A DNA stretch of 64,000 nt from Siphonodentalium dalli. Its lineage: Eukaryota > Mollusca > Scaphopoda > Gadilida > Siphonodentaliidae. Location: the NCBI GenBank assembly GCA_032622095.1, contig CP136062.1, positions 17,115,739-17,179,738 on the forward strand. Reading direction: 5' to 3'. A program made the position numbers and the translations under genes. Below the pieces are notes generated by a model. The model did no database searches and was not told the origin of the DNA. It saw only the letters and a program-made list of their open reading frames with translations. Below, piece after piece: positions 1 through 25,439 of the stretch; position 1 is the first letter of the stretch; each line of letters starts with the position of its first letter.

Positions 1-12467
<12,467 letters not shown>

Positions 12468-13030
12468 CTGAAATAGGAAAAACATTTATTAAAATATTAA
12501 TTTAAATTATTTTTAAGGAATTAAAAAAATAACTGTTTTTTGGCAATAATGCAAAAACTATTCCCCAATAACCCAGAAGAAACCCTTGATAATATTCTAA
12601 TGGGCCAAAAACAAAAAATGAACTTATGTGTTTCCTAGTATGGTGCCAAAAAATTCCAGGTAGGTAGAAGTTTGACAGGGAACCTTATAAAATTTAATAA
12701 ATAATGCGGGGAATATATTTCTTAGTTATTGCCCGTTCCTTAGTTATGGAATTCATTATATTTAAGGTTCAGACTCGAAATTGCATGATTTACATGTAAG
12801 TTACTTGGCGAGCGATTTCGCTTTGCATCACGTACAACTACGGAATTTCTCCTGGGTAATTAATTCAATATTTATTGCCATATCAGCTCAAAGGAGTTGC
12901 AGAAAAGAATGCAATCTTGAGCTGGATGTCAGAACAACAACAAGTTCCCAGATTTTGTTAGCCAGAGTAAATGTTCATGATATCAGGATGTGCCTCAGAC
13001 ACTGCAGGGTGTAAATGTTCCTCAGACACA
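12468..13030. repeat. Direct repeat copy 1 of a 563-bp intron segment
   Basis: This copy is nearly identical to 18531-19093, with equal length and only scattered substitutions. It starts at the splice acceptor of the HSP70 exon (CCTATTTCAG on the minus strand) and ends in TTCCTCAGACACA. The open frame at 12781-13014, nearly the same at 18844-19077, is without domains and is explained by the duplication. Confidence 0.95.
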
Positions 13031-14168
13031 CCTCAATTGCATTTAAATATTTGGTGCTACACATACGGCACTGGAAATGGTACTACAGCGGACTACTCTT
13101 GTGTCCCGAATACAGGAACAGACCGGAATAGTACAGGGCAGACAAATGGGCAAATTTCAATAATACTACAGACACGTAGAAGTACAGGGCGGAAAATTTT
13201 TATATATCTTTATAAAAGAGTTGATTTGTTTAATTTCAAATTCCAAAAACGAGCGAGTGTACCGATTTCTTTTGGTAAGTGACCAGTTTATGTTTTATGC
13301 TCGTCTATGGTAGATTTTCGCAATTAATTTTTAGAGATGGGCGGTATTGAAATTTCAATCTCGTTGATTTACATCGGTAACGCTATGGTAATCGGTATTG
13401 GCTCTTAATTATAAGACCAGATTAGAGATTCCCGATAAATTGCAGTAATTCAAGTTTACAACTGAAAAGTATATGCCCACGGTCCACGGAGTTACCACAT
13501 TTGTGACTACAGCTAAATTATACGCACGCCATCGCACAGCTTTTGGAACGAATGAGAGAATGCATCAATTCATGACTGCAATATATACAAGTGTCAATTT
13601 TGTCACATTACATTTTCGCTAGTGAATAAAATTGTGAGTAGTAATCTGTGATTTCAATTCACAATTCCCAGTAAATAGTCCCAATGGTAAAATAAATCTG
13701 CCATGCAAACACAGCATTATGAATTGGAGCAAAACACATTGTATAAAGGAATTCTTAAATCATTTGAAGTATCTGTTCAATAATTCCGGGTTTCCGCTAG
13801 GGTTTGGGGGGAAGTGGCCGTTTTTGGGCGTCTTGTCAGGAGAAAATTTGGATGTTTATCACTGAAAAGTAGCCATTTCCTTGCACTTGATACAACAAGA
13901 AGGAACATTGAAGCTTGGTATAGAAACGAAATTAAAACAGATTGTATATCTTCGATCTCAAGTTAATGAACCAAAAGCATGTAAGCACACCACAACATAC
14001 ATTGGATAGAATGACTTTTATAACAGTACCAATATTAAAAGCTGACATCAAAGGAACTAAAGACACATTGTCACACTCAGTGTCACGTGTACTCGAGCAG
14101 TAACCAGCATTACGGCGTCATGAGCAGAGCTCATGGCACGTGCTCTGCATGCTTTCTTTGTATTCAGA
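13031..14168. repeat. Partial copy of sequence also at 33729-34862
   Basis: The match begins at CCTCAATTGCATTTAAATA and includes 34 bp belonging to the palindrome arm (through GGTGCTACACAT), then about 1.1 kb of the insert that interrupts that arm at 33763. It breaks off at TTCTTTGTATTCA where the LINE begins. It therefore derives from a palindrome copy that already carried the insert, with the preceding arm sequence missing. Confidence 0.9.
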
Positions 14169-14679
14169 GAGAGAGATTGTTTATTCCTCCACGAACGGAA
14201 GACGTAGTGTACAACGTATATAAAATTACATAATAAAAAAACATTAAGAATAATAAGGCGTTACGTATATGTTATCAGAACAGACACAAATGCATCGTGT
14301 GAAATTAGAAGCAATTACTGTACTATATATACGTGTATGTATAACGTCAATACTATCCCATATACACATGTATATATAATAAATTGCATGGCGATTGCAA
14401 TCACAGAGGTCGTATATCTGCAAATTATAATTATACTTTAATGTCTATAATGCCATATAATAAATTAGATATCGATATATGGTGGCATTCCATAAAATAT
14501 ACAGAGATGCGATGTTATCATTGATATTGTGATATTCGTATACTTCAGTATACTGTTGACAGTAATAATAAAATTGTATTGTTACATATGCTATATTGTT
14601 TCCCGATAAATTTGGGATATTAAAGATCAGCAGTATACATGATGCATGTATCTATATAGGAGTCGCCACTCGCAAACAA

Positions 14680-15486
14680 TCATATGTAACATAATACCCT
14701 TATGAACAAAAAGCAGTCTGTGAATAAACTATTTTCATTGGGAATATCTGAGGGATCAAGTCCGCCCAGCGACTGGCATCCAAATGCATACATTAGAAAT
14801 TCATTGCAAGACAATTGATCCATCGTGACAAAGATTGGGATACCGTGGACATTAATAATTCTATACCAGAAGCAGTTCTTCAGTTGAACTATATGTGGTG
14901 AGAAACAATGGAGAAACATGTGTTCAACCTGGTTATGGTACAAATGGCCACAGTGTTTGCAGATAGTATTATTATCATATGTCGTGCGGTTGAGAATGTT
15001 AGCCATTTGTACTGCTTTCTGTAGATAATTAGGGTTGTGCCAACAGAGCTTCCATCCCCTCCAGGTAGACATATGGCAAGGTTTTACTCTGCGAAAAAAC
15101 TCAAGGGAGTCCTCTCGTTCAGGTTGATTTGGTTGTGACGTTGTGTGAGACATATTCTGTTTCACAATAGCCTTCCAATGTGATTGAATAGGGAAGAATC
15201 CTGTTTCAGCGAATGTTGTGAGATACTCATATAGGTTGTATTTTGAAAGAATAGGAATAATGTCTCCTGTGAAGCCAATTGGAGGGCGTTTAAATATTAT
15301 ATAACCATGTAGATTGAATAGGAAAATGCGGAGAGCGACACGGTGGTTGCATGGTAAATTTATTAAAGTGCCCATGAATAAAAGTGTTTTCTTGTCAATT
15401 TCGAGTCTGATTGGATTGACTCCGAGCAGTGACAATGCGATTTCTGTGCTCGCTCTTGTCGGTAGACCTTGAATTGTTTTGATCAC
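14680..15486 (-). pseudogene. LINE ORF2 C-terminal region with Cys/His motif
   Basis: An open 268-codon frame starts with IQGLPTRASTEIALSLLGVN, typical of the post-RT region of CR1/RTE-like LINEs (from memory). It ends with a CKHCGHLYHNQVEHMFLHC putative zinc-binding motif and then a tail. It is offset by one frame from the RT part at about 15486. Confidence 0.75.
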
Positions 15487-17088
15487 ATGCGGTAAGATCG
15501 CTCAAGTTGTAATATGTTGGCTTCTGATAGCCGGTACCATATCTCACAACCGTAGAGAGCTTTCGGGAGAACCACGTTTGTAAATATGGTCAGCTGTGAG
15601 ATCGGCGAAAGACATTTCGTGGTAAATGACCTGCATGACGTTTTCCGCATTATCTCACATGACCTATCAATGTTCGTTTTACGATCTGATCTGCGGCTTT
15701 GTGGTATTCCGAGGTGCACTACACTCTCCACTTCTGCTAAGTTATTCTCACCAAGAATCCACTTTGTGTTGATACATTTATTTTTGTTAGTTCGTTTGTG
15801 ATCAAAGACTACTACTTGGCTTTTTGTAACCGAATACTCAAATTTCCAGGTGATGCTGTAGTTTTGACATATGGTGAGGAGCTTCTTTAATCCTCCCTCG
15901 GAAAATGACAATAAGCACACATCATCGGCAGTTGTGGGACAGGCACATGATACAGAGTCTACGTGAAGACCTTCTGGTGCTTCAGACAGCGTATTGAGGA
16001 GATCGTCGATGTAGAGCAAGTACAGGAAAGGTGACATGATGCTCCCTTGCCTGGTTCCTTGTTATACACAACATTGATCAGAGTGAATATTATAGCATCT
16101 TATTACACTCTTGATGTCAGTGTACATGCTAGCAATAACTCTCAGTATACGTCCACCGATACCTTTTCCATGTAACTTATATATTAAACCATCGTGCCAC
16201 ACACGATCAAACGCCTTTTGTGACTCTAGAAAGGCGGCGTATACCGTAGAGTTATTGCTGTGTCCGAATTCAACACTTTCCTGTAAAAGAAAAGAAGTAA
16301 CACTACACCCGATACCCTTCTGGAAGCCATTTTGAAGGTAGTTTGGAAATTTTGAGAATAGTTCTGAGTGTAACAACCTTTCCAGAATAACTGATTCAAA
16401 GAGCTTATAAATAACTGGTAACAAAGTAACTGCCCTGTAACTATCTGGGTTGTCAATAGGCTTTGGATCGCCTTTATAAACTGGGACTATTACTCCGATC
16501 TTCATATCATTGGGTATAAACTCATGGTCTAACATTGAAGAGAATAGTTTCCCCGAGTATATAATAAAGCTTGGTCGGACCGTGTATTAGGTGTTCGTTA
16601 ACTATCCGTGTGAGGCCACCGGCCTTGTGTTTCATAAGTTTTTGGATGGAAGCACGAACTTCACCATCCGACACAGGATAGAAAAAATCAACATATGATC
16701 CCCCTACATGCTCATTGGGAACCCGAAGTTTTCTGAAAGTATCTTCCACATGAGCTTCGAAAATGGGATCCCGATGAATACCCCTTTTAAAAAGATTTCC
16801 GAAGTATACTTAGAGGACATCCACGATGTCCTCTGGGTCTCTGAGTGTGGAATTTCCAAACTTCATTTCAGATCCTGCACTAATGCCACACCTATTACTG
16901 GTTTTAATAGCCTTCCAGAAGGATGCCTGGTCATACTGTGCATACAGTTCAATAGTGCGTGTACGTTGTGATTTTAAAGTTGCCACCGATGCACGATGGC
17001 GTCGACGGAATTCTCGCTTGGAGTTTGTATAATCACGAAAATATTCATTGTCTAGGCCTGTTGGACGACCGACCGATATCCAGCGCAT
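15483..17088 (-). pseudogene. LINE reverse transcriptase domain, decayed
   Basis: Pieces at 17088-16810, 16749-16522 and 16535-15483 cover the RT palm and fingers. Motifs are IVPVYKGD, NYLQNGFQKG, FLESQKAFDRVWHDGL (Glu where Asp is usual), GTRQGSIMSPFLYLLYIDDL and TADDVCLLS in place of Y/FADD. A TAA just before GTRQG (about 16062) and frame breaks near 16810 and 16530 inactivate it. Confidence 0.85.
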
Positions 17089-17091
17089 CCG

Positions 17092-18180
17092 TTATTTTCT
17101 CATGTTCACATGGAGTGTCTTTAAATTGGTGTTCCAGTAAGATTTTATGTTGCGTTTGCGTTTTTTTGGAGGACTAGCTCTGTTGGAAGCACCGATGAGA
17201 ATATCAATCAAACCGGAGTATAAATGGGTTATGTCTGATGTGCTCGATAGCGGCATGTCCAACAGACCAAGCGCAAGTGTTACTGAGGATTTGTAAACAT
17301 CCACATCTAGCTTAGACCATTGGATATTTGATTCGTTTTGAAAATTTGGGACACTTGGTGCTTTTGTAATATCAAATGTAATATTGCATAATATTGGTCT
17401 GTGGTTAGAGGTATTCAAAGATTCGTCATCGAGGATTTCGATACTGTTGATCAGGCCTGACTCGCAACGGTGCATTATAATGTGGTCGATCATAGACGTT
17501 GACACATTATGATTATAAGGTGCATATGTGTGATCTGGCCCTTTACAAATATCGAGAGTGACAAGTGACACTAGCCCTTTTGAATTCAGGAATTGACCGA
17601 ATTCAGTGGATCTCGAGTCCCGTTTGTGGTTTTCAATGGGTACATGGTGTATGTCACCTTTAAAATGAGCATTGAAATCACCCATCAGGATGATGCATCC
17701 TTGTGAGGAAAATTCAGAAACAAGATATGCAAGGAGATTTAAACAGTCAGTGAATTCAGACTCAGTATAGTTTGTATTAGGCAGGTATACCTGAAATATA
17801 TAAACACATTCACTGAGCCCTATCTGCAGTCTAATCCCAATGATCCTTTCGTGATCAATATCTATAATAGATACTCTGTCGGAATGCTTTTGATTAACAA
17901 TAAAAGCAACACCATCTCTGGTAAATTGGCCGCCGGATTTTGTGGTAATTGTTCGACCTGGTTTCCCTAAACCGGCATAATTGACATGGATCTGATCGAG
18001 AGATGACATGTTCTCCGCACCTAACCAGTGTTATGATATGCCCGCTATGTCGTATTCAGACATGTTCAGAAGGCTGGTCAGGTACAGGGAACTTGAAGTT
18101 AGGCCAGTGGCATTCCATGTTGCAATTTTAATATTGCATTGTGATGTGCGACAATTGACATGATTATGGTTATTAGCCAT
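17092..18180 (-). pseudogene. LINE ORF2 endonuclease (EEP/APE type), with a stop at the catalytic Glu site
   Basis: The probable ORF2 start is at 18180 (MANNHNHVN). Visible motifs of the Mg-dependent endonuclease/exonuclease/phosphatase fold are IATWNATG near the start, MGDFNAHF, DHIIMH and TSNHRPILCNI. In the segment DIAGIS-stop-HWLGAEN (about 18030) a TAA sits where related LINEs have Glu in an SEHWL-like motif, the metal-binding residue. One substitution thus both truncates ORF2 and removes a catalytic residue. Confidence 0.8.
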
Positions 18181-18289
18181 GATTGGTTGATTTTGAAGAG
18201 TATTTAAAGTTTCGCCACCGTCTGCAGTATAGACATGTAGGCCAGAAATCATCGAGAATTGTTCTGGTTGCACTGCTGGGTATCGTTAT

Positions 18290-18523
18290 TCTAGCTGCGC
18301 GACAATCAGGATTCTTGCTGCTGAATACTTTGACGTAGGAAGGAGTAATTCCGTTGCTTGAGAGATACTCCCTTATATCCGCTTGTCTTTTATGATTGGG
18401 AACGACCCCGACGTAAAAACTTACATTCCTCTGATATTCTCTGGAATCAGACTGGTTATGTTGATGTCGAGGACGCACGTCATTCTCTGGATGTGAAAGA
18501 TCCATTGGTATTGAGTTTCCCAT
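18290..18523 (-). pseudogene. C-terminal piece of a LINE ORF1-like protein
   Basis: The frame contains VGVVPNHKRQADIREYLSSN and SYVKVFSSKNPDCRAARITI, which looks like the small RRM-like or zinc-finger-associated fold seen in ORF1 or gag-like proteins of invertebrate LINEs (from memory, no search). The reading drifts into another frame near 18260. It is too short and broken to act. Confidence 0.5.
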
Positions 18524-18530
18524 TGTTGTT

Positions 18531-19093
18531 CTGAAATAGGAAAAACATTTATTAAAATATTAATTTAAATTATTTTTAAGGAATTTAAAAAAAATATATT
18601 TTTGGCAATAATGCAAAAACTATTCCACAATAACCCAGAAGAAACCCTTGATAATATTCTAATGAACCAAAAACAAAAAATGAACTTATGTGTTTCCTAG
18701 TATGGTGCCAAAAAATTCCAGGTAGGTAGAAGTTTTGACAGGGAACCTTATAAAATTTAATAAATAATGCGGGGAACATATTTCTTAGTTATTGCCCGTT
18801 CCTTAGTTATGGAATTCATTATATTGAAGGTTCAGACTCGAAATTGCATGATTTACATGTAAGTTACTTGGCGAGCGATTTCGCTTTGCATCACGTACAA
18901 CTACGGAATTTCTCCTGGGTAATTAATTCAATATTTATTGCCATATCAGCTCAAAGGAGTTGCAGAAAAGAATGCAATCTTGAGCTGGATGTCAGAACAA
19001 CAAAAAGTTCCCAGATTTTGTTAGCCAGAGTAAATGTTCATGATATCAGGATGTGCCTCAGACACTGCAGGGTGTAAATGTTCCTCAGACACA
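18531..19093. repeat. Direct repeat copy 2 of the 563-bp intron segment
   Basis: This is the second copy of 12468-13030. The intact-looking acceptor CCTATTTCAG is followed on the minus strand not by the HSP70 exon but by the 5'-truncated end of a LINE (AACAATGGGAAAC). The far edge abuts the outer end of the giant inverted repeat at 19094. Confidence 0.95.
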
Positions 19094-19372
19094 TTTCGTA
19101 GTTTACTTTTGTAGCTCGAGGGGGAATTATGCTACATACGGCGAGGGACCTCAGGAACCCATGACCTACGACGAAATAACAACACAGGATATACAATGGT
19201 TCAGAATATTTCAGAATCTCTCGTTTATTTGTCTTAGTATATGTATCGATATACGAAATGGAACAACAACAATGTGGTATACATGTAATTACAGATGAAC
19301 ACGGGTATGACACGATTATCGTGATGCTCTCGGAAATAAGATGATTATGTAGTATAACACCGACATAATATA
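19094..19372 (-). repeat. Left arm block A (outer end)
   Basis: It mirrors 39734-39463. It begins immediately after the 563-bp repeat copy and ends in the ATA target duplication of the Academ-like transposon. It contains an inverse AATAAA near 19233. Confidence 0.93.
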
Positions 19373-19766
19373 TAGTCCAGGATCCAGATCCCGCTAAGTG
19401 CTCAAAATCCAAGTTTCGCTTACACCACCTGGCCCCTTTAGTTTCTTGCCATTTTGAGATGACCATATCATCCTAGATTATGAATCGCGACGCTGGACCA
19501 AAATTTGACCCTGCGAAGGCCTTCATTTTGACCAAAATCCAAGATGGCCGCCGAAATTCGAAAAACATTCGTTGATGAAATTTTGACTGCAATTTTACGG
19601 AACTCGGCGGGATTGTAACCTGAGGTGTTTTAAACTGATTATAAATGCATCGTCTTTTAATGTGACTACAAATTTGAACCACTTTTGTACGAAATATATT
19701 TTTTTTAAATGAGCGATTATCACCACAATAAATTTCAATCATTCATTTCAATAACTTTCTAAATCT

Positions 19767-22700
19767 GTGTCTACTGTTGTGTGTATATTGCAAACAAAAT
19801 CAGAACATTATTTATGTATTGCTGATAAGATAGCCGACATGGCAGATCATTTTTCATTGTTCCCGAGCCCATTGAAGAAAAAAATTCGACTTAGTACAAA
19901 CAACACATTTTGTATAATCTGTCAAGAGGAAACAGACGAAACAACGTATAACGTTAAAGAAGACAGTTTTAAATCAATCCAGGATGCTACCGAAGAGAGT
20001 CATGACCAGATAGCTGTTCGACTAAAAATTGATATTGCCAATAAAGATAACTTTTTCGCTAATAAACCACAATGGCATCGTTCTTGTCGCGGAAAGTGGA
20101 TGCGAAGAGCGCATAATCCTGATGAACCTGATCACGATTCCAATTTGCTCCACTCCAGATTATCACAACGGTGCATAGCTAAAGTTGACTATATGCGTGC
20201 CTGTGTTATATGCGGCGAAGAACGCCTGGCTGGAAAACACAGACATCAGAAACTCCGCAATGTTGAAACAGATTCAATACAAACATTGTTATATGACAAA
20301 GCTGTTCAGCTACAAGACTCATCAGTTATTTTACGCATACAAGGCGTTGGTAATGCACCGATTGATATGGTAGCAGCCTGAATTAAATATCATAAATTAT
20401 GTTATGACAAATTTCGGAAAAGAAAAGAAAGCACGGGCCTACATGTGCCTGACCATCGTGATCCGTATGCTGTCGCCTTCAATTTACTCGTTAGTGAAAT
20501 TGCGATGCTTTTGAACAAAGGCAAACTCTTTACTACGTCTAAGTTGTTAGACATGTATCGATTACACCTTGCTGATGCTGGATTAGATGCAAAAAGTGTT
20601 GAAAACTATCGGACATCAAGTGTCAAAAAAGACTTGTAAACCACTTTGGATCAAATATTGTGTTTATTCCCCAAGGCAGTAGAAATCCCGAATTGGTGTT
20701 CTCAGCGAGTCTATCCGCGGGGGATCCTGTGAAGGCCTGGACACGTCTCAAAAGGGATATTGATGAAAGTTATGTTCCTGTGGAGAATCTCGACGTCATC
20801 AATGATGATGTAGATATTCATTGTGACGAAACTGAGATTAAAATGATGTTTCGGGTTACTCAAGTTATCAAATCTGACTTTAGAGACATACAGAGTCGCC
20901 CAAAAGATGAGAATGAAGAAACATGGGACGTCACATATGAGCAAGCCTTGACGACAGTTCCAGTTAGTCTATATAACTTCTTTGCATTCTTGTTAAGTTC
21001 TGACGCAAGCTTTGACAACATTGGTGAAGATGGCAGAGTTATTATAGCTGACAGTCCCTCCCAAAATGTCCGGTCTCAGCCTAGCATAAGGGAAAAGGTC
21101 ATCAATCTTGCCCAGGATGTTACTTACACTGTTATTGGTACCCGAACACCACAACATGTGGGACTTGCAGTTTACGTATACCATTATACTAGAAGCCGTG
21201 ATATCATCACCATTCTTAACAGACTGGGGTTATGCGTCAGCTATGCTGATCTACAGCGAATTTTAACATCCTTAGCATACAAGATACTAGATGAAACTGC
21301 TGACGGAAATATACCGCTTCCTTCGAACATTGTTCCCTGTAAATTTACCAAGTTCGCCATTGACAATCTTGACTTCTCCGAGTGTACTCTGGATGGTTCT
21401 AGCATGCACGTGACTAGTATGGTAATGTATCATCCAGCTGATCAAACACAGTTACATGGCGGCAGTATAGGCACAGTACCATCAAAAATAACTAGGAGAA
21501 CAAGTCTCGAAAGTCGAATAGATGACAACGCTGACAAAGTCGCACACAAGCCACACAAGCTCAAACGGTGCTTGGGCGTTTCTGAAAGAAAGCTAGATGT
21601 CAACTGGTTTCTCAAAAGACAACAACCAGTTATGCCCAACCTTCATTTGTGTTGGAACATGTTGCGCCTTTGTCCGACCAAACTTCTTGAAGTTGAGGTA
21701 GATTGCCCAGGGTGGAAGGTGTTCAATGCAGCTATTTCCGCAAAAACAATGGTCCTGTTACAGCTATTGGTTATTGTCCATTCATACTCAAACCACCAAC
21801 CGATCCTCAAGTGGTACGAGAAGCATTGCAGATCTGTATGAAAGCACGTCGTAATTTGCAGATGGAGCACACCGTTGTTACCCACGATGAAGCCGTATAT
21901 GAAATCAGCTACACTATACGCCGACAAGAACCCCAAGAATTTAGCAAACTGATTCTTCGACTTGGTGGATTTCATTTGCTTATGAACTATTTTGGGGCTA
22001 TTGGAAAGATCGTGGGTGGTTCTTGTCTAAAGGATTTGTTTGTAGCTGGTAAGCTTCTACTAGAAGGCACAGCAAACAACGTTATACCCGGCAAAGGTTA
22101 CTACCAGTCATTAAACGCCCATATGAGGGTATATGAAGCAATGATGAAACTGCGATGGAATGCATTTGAGGAATGGTACTTGAGTCAAGAAATGGAGTTC
22201 GGCATATTGTGCGAGGTCGCCGATTTAATCAATAATATGACAAAAATTGTTGTTTCGGAAATGGAACAGAAAGTACAAGCAGTTGTCAATCTTTTAGATG
22301 AGTTCGACAGAAGCAGGCAAGCCTACCTAACACATCGGTTGTGGCTGAGCTATTTGGATCTGATTGATACTGCGTTGGAATTTATTCATGCTGAAAGGGA
22401 TAGCAATTGGAGTGACCACCTTTCCGCTACGTCGAGCATGGCTGAAGTGATTACGGCTGCAGACCACAACAAATACACCAAAGTTATTGTTTCGTATCTT
22501 GACGAGATGCGGAGGTTACCCGATGTTGCACCAAAAGTACAAGAAACATTCGATTCAGGGTTGTTCACTGTAAAAAGGACAGCGGGAACTTTCAACACTA
22601 TATGGACAGACATGGCACTGGAGTGTTCTCAGAATTGCGATGCAAAAGGGAGGACTGGCCAAGCTGGATTAAGAGGTGTTACTATGAACGAAAATGCAGA

Positions 22701-24707
22701 GAAGAAATGGTTTTTAACTCTCCCATTTACGTCATCGGTTGCCCATGCTGTTAAATCCATGGTACATTTGACCAATGACAATGATGCTCACCATGATGCA
22801 ACTCCGGGTACAATACAGAGGGAAATAAATTCCAGAGAAAAAGTAATTCAGACGTTTGTTGATGGAGAGATTGTGAATCCATTTACGTACATCACTACCA
22901 AGGCAATGGTAAATATATTTGATGGGGAGGTGGCATCTCAACAGGTATCAACAGATATACTTGAACTGCGAAATGTTGGCCGGAATGCGATAACCCACTA
23001 CATTGAATCGGGAGAGTTAAAGAAGAGTAATTGTGTCTTTTCGGTGGTAAGAAGAAGGATGCTAAGCGCGACAAACCAGAAGAATCCCGACTGCAGCTGA
23101 TTGACGAAATGACTGTTCTCAAACGTGTGATTTTGTCAAAGGAACAACGAAATACAGACACACAACTGCGGGAATTGTTGCAGTATGAACTACATAAATA
23201 TCCACCCGTCATTGCCGAGGTTGACCAAAGAACACATTTTGCTACTCTTCGAAGCGGAAATAAATCGGTACTGTTGACTGGTATGAAAAATCATATTCCC
23301 ATGAAAGACTGGCCAACTGACATTCCTGATGGCGACAAAACAACTGGACTTGTTGTTGATCTTATGGGCTTAATCCGAACGCAGAGGGTATTTGATAACG
23401 AAGTCAGCGATCATTACGCAAAACGACTGTTGGTGTCATTGGTATACAGGGGCGGCAATTTAGACATCTGCATCTCGTAGCTGATCGATATGATGGGTTG
23501 CACAGCGTTAAGGACAAAAATGGCAACTACGTCTCTCTCAAACGTGCCAGTGGCTGCAGGGGTCGTCGTGTCGAGTCACAGAAAGAATTCCAGATCAATT
23601 CTGGTCAAGTTATCAAGCACTGGGACGAGCTTGTACAAGGAAGCAAACGTAAAGCAAATCTGCTTGAATTCTTATTCGAGTTTTGGATGGGCTGTGAGGA
23701 CATTTTACCAGTTGGTATAACTCTGACGCTCTCTGTTGGTTTCCACGAAAGGCAGAAAGTTGCAAGATTAACCGGAAAGCGCGCTACTGTAGGCCATGAC
23801 ATCGGTGATGTCTACACAGACGACGGAGCATATAATCCCACTTTGTTAGCTAGCACGCACGAGGAAGCATACACTCGCGTGTTTTTGCACGTTGCAGCTT
23901 GCGTTCATGCAGGATGTAACCGAGTTGTCATTCGCGCTTCCGATACTGATATAACAGTGATAGCTGTATACTTGTTCCAACGTTTGGCAGATGCCGGTTT
24001 GAAGGAATTATTTAGACAAACAAGAAACTATTGTATCCCAGTATATACATTGTATTGTTCATTCATACAGTTTATCGGAAACACAAATGCTGCCGTTTCT
24101 ACACGCACTCAGTGGCTGTGATACAACCAGTTTCTTCTTTGGTAAGGGGAAACGGAGTTTTATCAAAGCCGCATCATGTGCAGCCGATGATCTTGCAAGT
24201 GTGTGTACGCAACTGGAGAGATCTGGCAATCCAACAGCCAAGTTGGTGAATAACATTGTTAAAATATCAACTCAACTGTTAACTTCGGTGTACCATACAG
24301 ATAACTTCCCTAACCTATGTGTGTTAAGGGCGCATCTGTATGCCAGGAAATCTGATATCAAATCACCACCCCCAACGTATGATGCTTTTCGCCAGCATGT
24401 ACTGAGAACTATTCTCCAAACGTGCATTTGGGTCAAAGCTATGCAGCCCAAACCTCGTATACCTGATCCTTTTAAATTTGGATGGGCGTCACTTACAAAC
24501 GGTGTAAGTGCTGTGCTCATGTCAAGAAACGAAATTCCTGACAATGTTATGCGCACCATGTTTTGTAACTGCAAAAAGAAGTGCTCCAAGAATTGTTCAT
24601 GCCATCGTAAAATAATTCCGTGTGATATTGCATGTGCATGCAAAGGGGAAGCAAACTCATGTGTCAGAATACCAATTGAGACATCCAATGAGGAACTTGA
24701 ACAGTGA
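19767..24707 (+). pseudogene. Transposase-nuclease ORF of the Academ-like element (one stop, five frameshifts)
   Basis: The frame order is 19767-20639 (TGA at 20379), 20660-21841, 21703-23100, 23031-23480, 23498-24121 and 24087-24707, together about 1,600 codons. N-terminal Cys/His motifs are CIICQEET, WHRSCRGKW, CVICGEER and YHKLCYDKF. A candidate transposase core follows with FAIDNLDF (about 21355), VVTHDEAVYE (about 21880) and GGFHLLMNYFGAIGKI (about 21965). Next come HEEAYTRVFLH (about 23860), IRASDTDITV (about 23937) and HALSGCDTTSFFFGKGK (about 24100). These resemble the acidic helix, DxD and GCD-glycine helix of FEN1/XPG-type nucleases. The C-terminus has eight Cys within about 30 residues (FCNCKKKCSKNCSC, then IPCDIACAC). 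The Tyr in EEAYTR replaces an Asp I would expect. The catalytic assignments are inferred. Confidence 0.72.
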
Positions 24708-25439
24708 TCTCAGTTTCAATGTTCACTGGGGTCTACATAAGGAATCACGTGCATACACGACTATACACTGTACCATGATCTTGATAAATTCAGTGGACTG
24801 AATATAACATAACTTCTATTTTTACATATGCTGTATCTGGTTTTAAGCGCCATGGAAAATCCTACATATTTATCAAAACTTAACAAAACAAGCCAGGAAT
24901 ATAGGCATGATAATTACCTCAGATTATCGATAATATAAATGGTGTTTGCTTGTCAAACTGCTTCACGTAATTATTTACGGGAGCTAAATTGTTTATAGAT
25001 GGCATTACTAAAAATTTATGGCTGCTAAACTCGATCAATATGACAAGAAACTGCATGAAATAACTTAACAGTGTAATTTCTCATTTTTCGATATTATTTA
25101 TTAAGATACCCAAAATCGGCATCTATATGTCCAAATGGGTTAATTAATCGCATTTCAGCAATGGGATACATATATGTATTACAATTGATGAGAAGTTTTT
25201 TGCTGCCTGCAAAAATGTTATGTCTATGGGTTTGGAGCGACAAAATTATTCTCAATTGTTCCTTTTTTTTAAATTTTGTTAACCAAATAATTATTTTTTT
25301 TACATTCGACTCGCATGTTTATTTGTATGAACAGCATAATGATCCGTTGGTTATTTTATGTCCATATACCATTCCATAGGTGTGAAATTTGGAGTGTAAA
25401 AAATACAAATCTGAAAATGACAATTTGTCATATTATTGG
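24708..25439. other. 3' non-coding part of the Academ-like element
   Basis: AT-rich sequence between the last frame and the right TIR. I see no gene. Confidence 0.6.

Larger units (their letters stand above)
14169..18530 (-). mobile_element. Degenerate non-LTR retrotransposon (LINE), 5'-truncated
   Basis: On the minus strand the order is the remnant of an ORF1-like protein (18523 to about 18290), APE-type endonuclease (18180-17092), reverse transcriptase (about 17088-15483) and C-terminal region (15486-14680). A 3' untranslated region ends with AATAAA followed by CT-rich sequence near 14169. Several stops and frameshifts make it inactive. Its 5' end joins the duplicated intron piece directly. 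The clade is not assigned with confidence. Confidence 0.85.

Noticed and set aside
12781-13014. 77-codon frame, nearly identical at 18844-19077, as a duplicated gene
   Set aside because: Its conservation is explained by the 563-bp duplication. No domain, and it lies in an HSP70 intron.
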